Assembly: GCA_017403065.1 (NCBI GenBank)
Contig: JAFQOT010000005.1
Coordinates: 1-50,274 of the forward strand
Direction: 5' to 3'
Source of the DNA: Clostridia bacterium
GTDB taxonomy: Bacteria; Bacillota; Clostridia; Oscillospirales; Acutalibacteraceae
DNA length: 50,274 bases
The notes under the pieces were generated by a model. The model did not search any database. It was not told the DNA's origin and worked only from the letters and a program-made list of their open reading frames with translations. Shown piece after piece: positions 7,037 to 15,772 of this stretch. Numbering within the stretch: position 1 is the stretch's first letter; each line of letters starts with the position of its first letter. The position numbers and the translations under genes were made by a program.

Positions 7037-8774
7037 AACTCTGGCAAAATGTATTAGAGAGAATAAGCTTCCCTCAATATTAACACTAATTTTTATAATG
7101 TGTGAGGTTTTAATAGAGGTTTATATACCCTTTATTACTGCCGACCTTGTAAACGGTATAAAAGCGGGAATACCTATTGAAAGCGTTATTAAAACAGGTC
7201 TAAGACTTATTTTAATGGCGGTGTTTTCTCTTTGTTGTGGCTCTATTGCGGCTGTTACCTGCGCCAAAGCATCAGCAGGCTTTGCAAAGAACTTAAGACA
7301 CGATATGTTTGAAAAAATTCAAAGCTTTTCTTTCTCTAATATAGATAAATTTTCCTCCACGTCTTTGGTTACAAGACTTACTACAGATGTCAATAACGTT
7401 CAAATGTCTTATATGATGATAATACGTACTGCAGTACGAAGCCCTATGATGTTCATTTTTTCAATAATTATGGCTTATATTATGGGCGGAGCTTTAGCTA
7501 CCTCCTTTGTTGTGGTGGTGCCTGTCCTTATAATAGGTCTGTTATTAGTAGCAAGAAAGGCTATGCCTGCCTTTAAGCGTGTTTTCAAAAAGTATGACAC
7601 TCTTAATGAGTCTATTGAAGAAAATGTACGCGGTATGCGTGTTGTTAAAGGATTTTCACGCGAATCCTTTGAAAAGCAAAAATTTGCTAACGCTGCTGAT
7701 GATATAACAAAGGATTTTACTAAGGCAGAACGTATTGTTGCTTTTAATATGCCTATTATGCAGTTTTGTATGTATTTTAATACGGTAGTTATCTTGCTGA
7801 TTGGCTCATATCTTACAATCACCTCAGGCGGTACTACCATTGATGTAGGTCAGATTTCTGCTATGCTTACCTACGGGGTACAAATCTTAATGTCGCTTAT
7901 GATGCTTTCAATGATTTATGTTATGATAACAATGTCAACAGAATCTATGAAACGTATTTGTCAGGTTTTAGAGGAAGAGCCTACCATTTTGAATCCTGAA
8001 AATCCAATTTTTGAGGTTGAAGACGGCTCCGTTGAATTTTCAAATGTAAGCTTTAAATATTACGAAAAGGCAAAAAAATATGCCCTTGAAAATATAAATC
8101 TTAAAATTAAATCAGGTATGACCGTAGGTATTATAGGAGGTACAGGCTCAAGCAAATCCTCTTTGGTACAGTTGATTCCACGTCTTTACGATGCTACCGA
8201 GGGTGAAGTAAAGGTCGGCGGAATTGATGTTAGAAATTACGACATTAAAGCTCTGCGTGATTCTGTAGCTATGGTTTTACAAAAAAATCAGCTGTTTTCA
8301 GGCAGTATTAAAGATAATTTACGCTGGGGTAATGAAAATGCAACAGACGATGAAATAGCACAGGTTTGTGCTTTAGCCCAGGCAGATGAATTTATCTCTG
8401 CTTTTCCTGACGGTTATGACACTCATATTGAACAGGGCGGTACAAACGTTTCTGGCGGTCAGAAACAAAGATTATGTATTGCAAGAGCTCTTTTAAAAAA
8501 GCCTAAAATTTTAATTTTAGATGACTCTACAAGCGCAGTTGATACTAAAACCGATGCCTTTATAAGAAAAGGCTTCAGGGAATTTATTCCCCAAACTACA
8601 AAGATTATTATTGCGCAACGTATTTCTTCTGTTCAAGATACCGATTTGATTATTGTTATGGATAACGGTAAAATTGCCGCAGCAGGAAAGCACAACGAAT
8701 TGATTGAAAATTGCGAGATTTACCGCGAAGTATATGAACAGCAGTCAAACGGAGGTGACAGTGATGAAAAGTAA
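7029..8774 (+). CDS. ABC exporter half-transporter, degenerate ATP site subunit
   Basis: 581 residues: an N-terminal six-span membrane domain (about 1-320) and a C-terminal ATPase domain (about 345-575). The Walker A is GGTGSSKSS, the signature VSGGQKQR is intact, but Walker B reads ILILDDSTSAVD, with aspartate where the catalytic glutamate is expected, and the switch histidine is replaced by glutamine (IIAQRISS). This is the pattern of the degenerate partner in heterodimeric exporters such as TM287/288. Its partner follows with an 11-base overlap. MarR control suggests export of a toxic compound; the substrate is unknown. Confidence 0.92.
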   Translation: MIKTLAKCIRENKLPSILTLIFIMCEVLIEVYIPFITADLVNGIKAGIPIESVIKTGLRLILMAVFSLCCGSIAAVTCAKASAGFAKNLRHDMFEKIQSFSFSNIDKFSSTSLVTRLTTDVNNVQMSYMMIIRTAVRSPMMFIFSIIMAYIMGGALATSFVVVVPVLIIGLLLVARKAMPAFKRVFKKYDTLNESIEENVRGMRVVKGFSRESFEKQKFANAADDITKDFTKAERIVAFNMPIMQFCMYFNTVVILLIGSYLTITSGGTTIDVGQISAMLTYGVQILMSLMMLSMIYVMITMSTESMKRICQVLEEEPTILNPENPIFEVEDGSVEFSNVSFKYYEKAKKYALENINLKIKSGMTVGIIGGTGSSKSSLVQLIPRLYDATEGEVKVGGIDVRNYDIKALRDSVAMVLQKNQLFSGSIKDNLRWGNENATDDEIAQVCALAQADEFISAFPDGYDTHIEQGGTNVSGGQKQRLCIARALLKKPKILILDDSTSAVDTKTDAFIRKGFREFIPQTTKIIIAQRISSVQDTDLIIVMDNGKIAAAGKHNELIENCEIYREVYEQQSNGGDSDEK

Positions 8775-10686
8775 TATGCAACCTAAAGGAATGCGTACAA
8801 ACAAAAAAATGAATTTTGGTTGTTTAAAGCGAGTTTTAAAAATGCTTTTCAGTTATTATCCAGTACTGCTGCCGATAGCTATTTTTTGTATCATGTTTTC
8901 AGCGGTTATTGCAACAATGCCCGCAATTTTTAACCAACAGGTTATAGCCGCTATTGAAGAATGGTATATAAGCCGTGATTGGACAGCCGCAAAGCAAGAA
9001 ATAATACCGAAAATAATTATTTTAGCTTCTCTTTATGTTATTTCACTTTTGGCCGTTATAGCGCATACTCAATTGATGGCTTTTATAACCCAAGGATTTT
9101 TAGGCAAAATGCGAAAAGCCTTGTTTAACGGTATGCAGAACTTACCTATTAAGTATTTTGATACCCATAAGCACGGCGATATTATGAGTCATTATACCAA
9201 CGATATTGATACCTTACGTCAGCTGATTTCTCAATCTCTGCCTTCACTTTTACAGGCGGGAATAATTGTAACCGCTGTTTTCGCTATAATGCTTTGGTAC
9301 AGTATCTGGATGACACTTATAGTTATATTTGGCGTTGCTGTTATAACCCTTGTTACTAAAAAAGTCGGCGGTGGCTCAGGCAAATTTTTTATTAGACAAC
9401 AAAAGGCAATGGGTAAATCCGAGGGCTTTATTCAGGAAATAATGAACGGTCAAAAGGTTGTCAAGGTTTTTTGCCACGAAAAAGAATCTCAGTCTGATTT
9501 TGATAAAATAAATAATCAGTTATACCTTGACAGCAGTCGCGCTCATGCCTATGCAAACTGCTTAGGTCCTATCAATATGAATATAGGTAACATTCTTTAT
9601 GTTATTGTTGCTACTCTTGGCGGTCTGTTTCTTTTATCAGATTTTAAAAACGTTTCTTTGTCAGGAATGGCTTTCAGTTTAAGCATTGTTATACCATTTT
9701 TAAATATGACAAAACAGTTTACAGGCAATATGAATCAGGTGTCACAGCAAATCAACTCTATTGTTATGGGTATTGCAGGCGCTGAAAGAATTTTTGAGCT
9801 GATGGATTCTCAAGTTGAATCTGATGACGGGTATGTCACTTTAGTAAATGCCAGCTTTGATGACGAAGGTAATCTTATTGAAACCGATAAGCGTACTGGT
9901 GTTTGGGCTTGGAAGCATCCCCATAGCGACGGAACAACAACCTTAACACAGCTTAAGGGTGATGTTCGCCTTTTTGATGTAGATTTTGGTTATACAGAGG
10001 ATAAGATTGTATTACAGAATATCGATGTATATGCAAAACCAGGTCAAATGGTAGCTTTTGTTGGTGCTACAGGTGCCGGTAAAACAACTATAACTAATCT
10101 TATTAACCGTTTTTATGATATTGCAGACGGTAAAATCAGATATGATGGTATAAATATCAATAAAATCAAGAAAAGCGATTTACGCCGTTCCTTAGGAATT
10201 GTTTTACAGGAAACAAATCTGTTTACAGGTACTGTTATGGAAAATATACGCTATGGCAGACTTGAAGCTACAGATGAAGAGTGTATTGAGGCGGCAAAGC
10301 TTGCAGGAGCTGATGATTTTATATCAAGATTGCCGCAGGGTTATGAAACACAGCTTTCAAACAACGGCGCAAATCTTTCTCAAGGTCAGCGTCAGTTAAT
10401 TGCTATAGCGCGTGCAGCAGTTGCCGACCCACCTGTTATGATACTTGACGAAGCTACTTCAAGTATTGATACCCGTACTGAAGCTATAGTACAAAAGGGT
10501 ATGCAAAGACTTATGCAAGGCAGAACGGTATTTGTAATTGCTCACAGATTATCTACTGTTAAAAATTCTGATGTAATAATGGTGCTTGAAAAGGGCAAAA
10601 TTATTGAACGCGGAAACCATAAAGAACTAATTGAGCAAAAGGGTAAATATTATCAGCTTTATACAGGTGCTTTTGAATTAGAATAA
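8764..10686 (+). CDS. ABC exporter half-transporter, catalytic ATP site subunit
   Basis: 640 residues: membrane domain (about 1-330), a linker of some 50 residues rich in acidic residues and including GVWAWKHPHSDG, and the ATPase domain. Walker A GATGAGKTT, Walker B VMILDEATSSID with the catalytic glutamate, and switch histidine VIAHRLST are all canonical, while the signature is LSQGQRQ. It thus complements the degenerate subunit upstream to make one working ATP site and one regulatory site. ATG 8764 is chosen because GGAGG lies 8 bases upstream; TTG 8704 lies inside the preceding gene without a ribosome site. Confidence 0.92.
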   Translation: MKSNMQPKGMRTNKKMNFGCLKRVLKMLFSYYPVLLPIAIFCIMFSAVIATMPAIFNQQVIAAIEEWYISRDWTAAKQEIIPKIIILASLYVISLLAVIAHTQLMAFITQGFLGKMRKALFNGMQNLPIKYFDTHKHGDIMSHYTNDIDTLRQLISQSLPSLLQAGIIVTAVFAIMLWYSIWMTLIVIFGVAVITLVTKKVGGGSGKFFIRQQKAMGKSEGFIQEIMNGQKVVKVFCHEKESQSDFDKINNQLYLDSSRAHAYANCLGPINMNIGNILYVIVATLGGLFLLSDFKNVSLSGMAFSLSIVIPFLNMTKQFTGNMNQVSQQINSIVMGIAGAERIFELMDSQVESDDGYVTLVNASFDDEGNLIETDKRTGVWAWKHPHSDGTTTLTQLKGDVRLFDVDFGYTEDKIVLQNIDVYAKPGQMVAFVGATGAGKTTITNLINRFYDIADGKIRYDGININKIKKSDLRRSLGIVLQETNLFTGTVMENIRYGRLEATDEECIEAAKLAGADDFISRLPQGYETQLSNNGANLSQGQRQLIAIARAAVADPPVMILDEATSSIDTRTEAIVQKGMQRLMQGRTVFVIAHRLSTVKNSDVIMVLEKGKIIERGNHKELIEQKGKYYQLYTGAFELE

Positions 10687-10708
10687 TTATAAGAATAATT
10701 ATAAGAAT

Positions 10709-10761
10709 AATCCTCTCTTTTTATGAATACTATTTAATAGTAATTATGCAAAGAGAGGATT
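10709..10761 (+). promoter_or_regulatory. Inverted repeat covering the ribosome site of the SPOCS gene
   Basis: AATCCTCTCTTT (10709-10720) and AAAGAGAGGATT (10750-10761) are a perfect 12-bp inverted repeat with a 29-base loop. The right arm contains the AGAGAGG ribosome site that serves ATG 10767. If transcribed as one unit with the ABC genes it would fold and block translation; a promoter inside the loop would avoid this. Just upstream, ATAATTATAAGA-like sequence is repeated in tandem (10684-10708). Confidence 0.55.
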
Positions 10762-10766
10762 TAAAT

Positions 10767-12299
10767 ATGGAAGACAAAATTTTAAAAACGAACATCTATT
10801 TAAATGATGTCTTATTTAACGATTCTTGTGAACAGGCTATCGATATTGATTTTACATTGCCTGATTATTGTCCCGATATTTCGAAAATTTTTAAGTGCCA
10901 AGCTGTGCCCAGAGTTTCCTCAAAAGGATTAAACGGTAAAAATATAAATATTGACGGTACTGTTTTGCTAACTATTATTTACTCCGACAGGGACGGAAAT
11001 TTATGCTCTTATGAATACCAGTATCCCTTTAGCAAAAATTTAGAAATCACAGAGGAATTTTCAGGGGTTAATCTTGCTTGCTATACCAAAACCGAATACA
11101 TAAATTGCCGTGCTATTACAGGCAGAAAGGTGGATATACACGGCGCTGTAGGTATTATAATAAAAATTTTTAAGCGTAAAAGCGAAGAAATAATTTCCGA
11201 TATTGATGACAGCAATATAGAGCTTTACCGAGGAGTAGCACCTGCAACAGTTCCTATGGGATACGCTGAAAAGTACCTTTTAGTAGAAGAAGAGTTAATA
11301 TTAAGCGAAAGTCAACCTAATGTCAGAAATATACTCCGTACCGATGCAAAAAGCTGTATCAGAGAAACAAAAATAGTTAATGATAAGGCTGTTGTAAAGG
11401 GTGAAATGACGGTTTGTATACTTTACTGCGCAGAGGGGATTTCCTGTCCGCAAAATTTTAAGACCACCATACCCTTTAGTCAGATAATTGATGTTGATGG
11501 CCTTAATGACTCTTGTAGCTGTGAAACAAAATCAGAAATTGCTTTCTTTGAAGTTAAGCCACGCGTTTCTTCTACAGGCGAAATTAAAACCTTTGCCTTG
11601 ACCGCTAAGCTTTTGTTAACAACTTCTGCTTGGTGTTCTAATGAAATAGCGGTTGTTTTAGATGCTTTTTCAAGAAAATATCAGGCTGATATAAAGAAAA
11701 ACAAAATGTGTTTTGAAAAAATATTATTTAATATTTCAGAGACATATCATTGTAAAAAGGGAATAGAGCTTGAAAATTCTATTGATTCTATAATCGATTT
11801 ATGGTGTAATATCAATTCGGTATCTGTTCGCTTTGAAAACGAAAATATAATTATTTTGGGAGTTATTTCAGCATCTATTATTGCAAGTGACCAAAAGGAA
11901 AATTTATGCTATTTTGAAAAAACAATAGATTTTGAATATAAATACCCATTACCGCAGTATAGCGGAATATTAAGCTGCAAGCCCGAAATTGAAATTATTT
12001 CCTGTTCGTATACATTATTATCACCTGAAAATATTGAAATCCGGGCAGATATCTCGGTAAACGCCGCTATTTATGAAAAAAATGAAATGTCTTTAATTTC
12101 AGATTTCTGTGTGGATAAAAATAAGCTGAATTGCAGCAATAAAAAGGGTGCAATGATTATTTATTTCACATCCGAAGGGGATAGAGTGTGGGATATTGCA
12201 AGGATTTATAATTCTGCAGTTCAAGATATTATGAAAATCAATAATCTTGAAAGCGAAACCTTGCCTGAGGGTAAAATGCTCTTAATTCCAATGACCTGA
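10767..12299 (+). CDS. SPOCS (DUF3794) and LysM domain protein, SipL-like
   Basis: 510 residues. The N-terminal half carries repeated SPOCS/DUF3794 modules, shown by FNDSCEQAIDIDFTLPDYCPDI near residues 13-35 and by KVDIHGAV and AVVKGEMTV strands typical of the family. The last 45 residues form a LysM domain (TSEGDRVWDIARIYNSA, ending LPEGKMLLIPMT). In Clostridioides difficile the family member SipL binds SpoIVA and builds the spore coat base. The role here is inferred from domain order and the spore-forming context. ATG 10767 follows AGAGAGG by 8 bases; ATG 10746 lacks a site. Confidence 0.85.
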   Translation: MEDKILKTNIYLNDVLFNDSCEQAIDIDFTLPDYCPDISKIFKCQAVPRVSSKGLNGKNINIDGTVLLTIIYSDRDGNLCSYEYQYPFSKNLEITEEFSGVNLACYTKTEYINCRAITGRKVDIHGAVGIIIKIFKRKSEEIISDIDDSNIELYRGVAPATVPMGYAEKYLLVEEELILSESQPNVRNILRTDAKSCIRETKIVNDKAVVKGEMTVCILYCAEGISCPQNFKTTIPFSQIIDVDGLNDSCSCETKSEIAFFEVKPRVSSTGEIKTFALTAKLLLTTSAWCSNEIAVVLDAFSRKYQADIKKNKMCFEKILFNISETYHCKKGIELENSIDSIIDLWCNINSVSVRFENENIIILGVISASIIASDQKENLCYFEKTIDFEYKYPLPQYSGILSCKPEIEIISCSYTLLSPENIEIRADISVNAAIYEKNEMSLISDFCVDKNKLNCSNKKGAMIIYFTSEGDRVWDIARIYNSAVQDIMKINNLESETLPEGKMLLIPMT

Positions 12300-12310
12300 A
12301 TTATATAATA

Positions 12311-12343
12311 AAAACTGCTTGAGATTAAAACTCAAGCAGTTTT
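12311..12343. terminator. Bidirectional terminator between converging genes
   Basis: AAAACTGCTTGAG (12311-12323) pairs perfectly with CTCAAGCAGTTTT (12331-12343). It is flanked by A and T runs and lies between the SPOCS gene and the converging esterase gene. Confidence 0.9.
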
Positions 12344-12359
12344 CGTTATTTTGTAAATA

Positions 12360-13511
12360 TTATTTTTCAGGACAACGCCAATCATAAATCAATTCAGGCT
12401 GTTTGAAAGGAGTAACAAAGAAGTTGTCACTTAAAGGCTCACCCTCAGTTTTATGTTTAATAACGTTTGCAAGCATATGAATATCCTCAGGCTTGTGGAA
12501 ATGATAGCCTTTTCTGAAGTACCAATATACATTATCCTCTTTACCGTATAATTTAAATACTTCCTTAGCCGCCATTGTAGTCATCCAAGAGCCTATAGGA
12601 TTTGCCCAGATATCACTGGCAGCCTCAGAAATAAACAGGGTACGAGGGGCTACAAGCGCTTTAAGGTAATGTGAATCAAAGGGTAGCTTTTCTTCGCAAT
12701 CCATATAATCATTTAAGCCTTCGCCCATCCAGAAATCAAACCGTGTTACAAGGTCTTTTAATCTTTCACTTTCTTTTTCAATGCCGCCTTCTGTAATAGC
12801 CTTCATATGTATTCTGTAACAACTGCAAGCGCCTTGACAGGTAGCATTAGGATTAACAATAGCAGCGCGTTCATCTAAAGCGCCTGCAAGCATTGCTGTT
12901 TTACCGCCGCGTGAGTGTCCTGTAAAAGCAATACAGCTTAAATCAAATAAATCAAGCTTTTCTAATGCGTCAATACATCTTGAATATCCCCATGCCCAAG
13001 CGCCGATAGCTCCAAAGGTGTATTCAGGATAAAGATCAAATAAGGGTCCGATTTTGCCTGTCTGATGCGCAACGTCATTTGCAAGCTCAAGTCTGTTAAA
13101 TGTAACAAAACCGATGTTTCTGTTTAATAAATATTCCAAATATTCATCAGTGCGGAAGTAATCAAAGCATAAGTCACCGGTAATAATTACAGGGCACTTT
13201 TCTTTAGTAACAGGAACATAAACACGCATTAAGAAAGAAATGGGTTTATCTTTTTTACCTGTTGTAATTCTGTAATGACTGCTTCTCCAGCCCTTGCCGC
13301 CGTGTAGCAATTCAACATCCAAAAATTCGGGCTTAGGCGGTTGGGTACCGTACTGTAATTCAACGGCAGTTTTGTAAAGTTCTTTTTTGTGTTCGTTAAA
13401 TTCCTCTGCGGTTTTTACCCTTGTGCCGTCAGGCTTCAAAAATGGGTCGGGTAATTTACCTAAAACCTCATATTCTGTAATTTTAATAAAGTTTTCATCA
13501 AATTGTGCCAT
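12360..13511 (-). CDS. CE15-like alpha/beta hydrolase (carbohydrate esterase)
   Basis: 383 residues without a signal peptide, so probably cytoplasmic. The nucleophile elbow is GHSRGGK (Ser200), followed by TAMLAGALDERAAIVNP. ALVAPRTLFISEAASDIWANPIGSW and the catalytic histidine region GYHFHKPEDIH resemble glucuronoyl esterases and acetylxylan-esterase-like proteins of family CE15, where the motif is G-C/H-S-R-N/G-G-K. It may remove esters from imported plant oligosaccharides. No sugar genes lie nearby, so the substrate is open. ATG 13511 is preferred: GGAG lies 9 bases upstream, against only 3 for TTG 13517. Confidence 0.8.
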   Translation of the reverse strand: MAQFDENFIKITEYEVLGKLPDPFLKPDGTRVKTAEEFNEHKKELYKTAVELQYGTQPPKPEFLDVELLHGGKGWRSSHYRITTGKKDKPISFLMRVYVPVTKEKCPVIITGDLCFDYFRTDEYLEYLLNRNIGFVTFNRLELANDVAHQTGKIGPLFDLYPEYTFGAIGAWAWGYSRCIDALEKLDLFDLSCIAFTGHSRGGKTAMLAGALDERAAIVNPNATCQGACSCYRIHMKAITEGGIEKESERLKDLVTRFDFWMGEGLNDYMDCEEKLPFDSHYLKALVAPRTLFISEAASDIWANPIGSWMTTMAAKEVFKLYGKEDNVYWYFRKGYHFHKPEDIHMLANVIKHKTEGEPLSDNFFVTPFKQPELIYDWRCPEK

Positions 13512-13638
13512 AAACAAGGACTCCTTTTACTAATCAGTAACCAAATTATAACATAAATATAAAATAATGTAAAGATAAGTATGACGAAAATTTTTTACTA
13601 ATTTAATTTTTTCTTAACAAATTATCGAAAAATTTTTG

Positions 13639-13644
13639 TATAAT
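13639..13644 (+). promoter_or_regulatory. Likely -10 box of the zinc-ribbon gene
   Basis: TATAAT lies 35 bases before the start codon at 13679. The -35 region is poor (TTAACA with a 19-base spacer). Confidence 0.4.
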
Positions 13645-13678
13645 AAAATAAAATCAATTAAAAGAAAGGTTATTTTAT

Positions 13679-14083
13679 ATGAATTTCAGATACAGATTGA
13701 TGCAATTTATGAGTGGCAGATATGGTGTTGATAATCTTTCTTACGCACTTTTGATTTTTTCTGCCTTTTTATCAATAATAAATATAATTTTTCGTTTGTG
13801 GTTTTTGCAAATTTTAGTATATGGACTTATAACTTATACCTTTTTTAGAATTTTTTCACGAAATTTCGAAGCCAGAAGAAGTGAAGATATCTGGTTTAAT
13901 AACCGTTTTAGCAGCATAAAAAATAAATATAAATTCTATAAACAAAGAAAACAGGATAAATTTCATATTTACAAAAAATGCCCATTTTGCAAGGCTATAC
14001 TAAGACTTCCTCACAGAATTGGCACACATAAAACTGTCTGTCCACGATGCAATAACGAATTTAGTGTTAAGGTAAAAAAATAA
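13679..14083 (+). CDS. Small membrane protein with C-terminal zinc ribbon
   Basis: 134 residues. Two hydrophobic segments (about 20-60) are followed by a basic stretch and a four-cysteine ribbon, CPFCKAILRLP then CPRCNNEF (about residues 101-130). Architecture suggests a membrane protein with a cytoplasmic metal-binding tail. I do not recognise a named family and assign no function. AAAGAAAGG precedes the start. The stop codon touches the left terminal repeat of the hairpin-array element. Confidence 0.8.
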   Translation: MNFRYRLMQFMSGRYGVDNLSYALLIFSAFLSIINIIFRLWFLQILVYGLITYTFFRIFSRNFEARRSEDIWFNNRFSSIKNKYKFYKQRKQDKFHIYKKCPFCKAILRLPHRIGTHKTVCPRCNNEFSVKVKK

Positions 14084-14457
14084 ACTGCCAGTAGAGGCGC
14101 ACTCCATAAGGAAGTGCGCCTCAGTTATATTCGCCTATCGGCGAGTGATATTACTCCGCAGTGATATACGGCTATGCCGTGTGATATTCGGCTACGCCGA
14201 GTTTTTATGGCGAATATAATATCACAAAAGCCGTAGGCTTTTATATCACTTTTGCTGTAAGGCAAAAATAACACTGCAAACTTTTAGTTTGCAATATCAC
14301 TTTTGCATACCGAAAAAAAAATGATATTTTCGGCAAGTATTCACCTTTCTCAAAGTATGTAAACCCACTATGACACTTTCAAACTGAAAGCGTCAATTTT
14401 TATATAAAAATAGTAGGGAGAACATTTCTTTATAAAGTGTTCTCCCTATGGCAGTTT
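14082..14457. mobile_element. MITE-like element: hairpin array with terminal inverted repeats
   Basis: This stretch without any gene is bounded by AAACTGCCA (14082-14090) and its reverse complement TGGCAGTTT (14449-14457). Inside are at least eight small hairpins: 14094-14122 (GAGGCGCACT stem), 14131-14144, 14168-14180, 14188-14200, 14226-14242, 14250-14267, 14276-14292 and 14310-14333, plus a larger one formed by GGGAGAACA and TGTTCTCCC near 14415-14446. The hairpins on the left are separated by GTGATAT and those on the right by ATATCAC, so the whole array is itself a nested palindrome. It looks like a small non-autonomous element or a structured RNA. Confidence 0.65.
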
Positions 14458-14461
14458 TTTA

Positions 14462-14490
14462 TTTACTTTTTATCGTTTTTGGTGTATAAT
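14462..14490 (+). promoter_or_regulatory. Promoter of the flavoprotein-cmk-ispH/rpsA operon
   Basis: TTTACT (14462-14467) and TATAAT (14485-14490) with a 17-base spacer, 28 bases before the start codon. It begins directly outside the right terminal repeat of the hairpin-array element. Confidence 0.6.
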
Positions 14491-14518
14491 TTTTTTGTTT
14501 AAGAAAGGGGGCGGCTTT

Positions 14519-15772
14519 ATGCAAAATCTTGTTATTGTCGGCGGCGGGGCTTCAGGCTTAATGGCTGCTATCAGTGCAGGTAGAGCTGACCCTCATTGCA
14601 AAATAACTGTTATTGAAAAAAATAACCGTCCCGCAAGAAAACTAATGATTACCGGTAAGGGCAGATGCAATGTTACTAATAACTGTGATATTGATACCCT
14701 TTTATCTAATACTCCTAAAAATCCAAAATTTTTATATTCTGCCTTTTCAAGCTTTACTCCTGCTGATTTGATTGATATGATTGAAAAATCAGGTACAAAA
14801 CTGAAAACCGAAAGGGGTAACAGGGTATTTCCTGTTTCTGACAAGGCGGTAGATATTGTAGATGCCTTGGTTTTACTGGCTAAAAAAAGCGGTGCTAAGA
14901 TTATAAACGGCTGTTTTGAGAATATTGTCACAAAAGACGATAAGGTTTTAGGTATTAAACTTCTGAACGGTGAATTTATTTCAGCTGATAGTGTGATTTT
15001 AGCTACAGGCGGGCTTTCCTATTCTGTCACAGGCTCTACAGGTGACGGTCATAAATCTGCCCAAAATTTAGGTCATACGATTACTGAACTGACACCTTCA
15101 TTGGTACCTCTTGAATGTCACGAGGGCTTTTGCTCTAAGTTATCGGGACTTTCACTTAAAAATGTCACCTTATCTGTTTTTGAAAAGGATAAGAAAAAAC
15201 CTATTTTCAGAGAAATGGGTGAGATGCTATTTACACACTTTGGCATTTCGGGGCCTTTGGTATTAAGCGCATCCTCATATATGCGTTATATTGGCAAAAA
15301 GGAATATATAGCTTTTATCGATTTAAAGCCTGCACTTGATGTTAATCAGCTTGATAATCGTATTTTAAGAGATTTTGAGGAAAATAAAAACAAAGATTTT
15401 TCGAATTCCTTAGACAAATTACTACCAAAAAGCTTAATTCCCGTTATTATTAAGCTTTCAGGGATTGAGGCTTTTCGTAAAGTAAATCAAATTAGCCGTG
15501 AAGAAAGACTTGCGCTTTGTAATTTAATAAAAAATCTACACCTTCATATAACAAAACCCCGACCTATTGAGGAAGCTATTATTACCAGAGGGGGAATTTC
15601 TGTTAAAGAAATCAATCCCGCTACTATGGAATCTAAATTGATAAAGGGTCTTTATTTTGCAGGGGAAATTATCGATGTCGATGCCCTAACCGGTGGTTTT
15701 AATTTACAAATCGCTTTTTCAACCGGTTTTTTAGCAGGAAAAAATGCTGTTTTTAATAAAGGAGAATTTTAA
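14519..15772 (+). CDS. HI0933/BaiN-type FAD-dependent oxidoreductase
   Basis: 417 residues. The N-terminal dinucleotide fold is VIVGGGASGLMAAISAGR; then RKLMITGKGRCNVTN, ATGGLSYSVTGSTGDGH and a C-terminal GLYFAGEIIDVDALTGGFNLQIAFSTGF, all signatures of the HI0933 (BaiN-like, aminoacetone oxidase-like) flavoproteins. The physiological substrate is mostly unknown. In many Clostridia this gene lies just before cmk and ispH, as here. ATG 14519 follows GAAAGGGGGCGG; 14495 has no ribosome site. The stop shares one base with the cmk start. Confidence 0.9.
   Translation: MQNLVIVGGGASGLMAAISAGRADPHCKITVIEKNNRPARKLMITGKGRCNVTNNCDIDTLLSNTPKNPKFLYSAFSSFTPADLIDMIEKSGTKLKTERGNRVFPVSDKAVDIVDALVLLAKKSGAKIINGCFENIVTKDDKVLGIKLLNGEFISADSVILATGGLSYSVTGSTGDGHKSAQNLGHTITELTPSLVPLECHEGFCSKLSGLSLKNVTLSVFEKDKKKPIFREMGEMLFTHFGISGPLVLSASSYMRYIGKKEYIAFIDLKPALDVNQLDNRILRDFEENKNKDFSNSLDKLLPKSLIPVIIKLSGIEAFRKVNQISREERLALCNLIKNLHLHITKPRPIEEAIITRGGISVKEINPATMESKLIKGLYFAGEIIDVDALTGGFNLQIAFSTGFLAGKNAVFNKGEF

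Noticed and set aside
8704..8763. Upstream TTG start for the second ABC transporter gene
   Set aside because: It lies inside the preceding gene without a ribosome site, while GGAGG stands 8 bases before ATG 8764.
14100..14340. CRISPR-like array
   Set aside because: The repeated GTGATAT/ATATCAC units are only 7 bases, spacing is irregular, the intervening pieces are self-complementary, and no cas gene is near.
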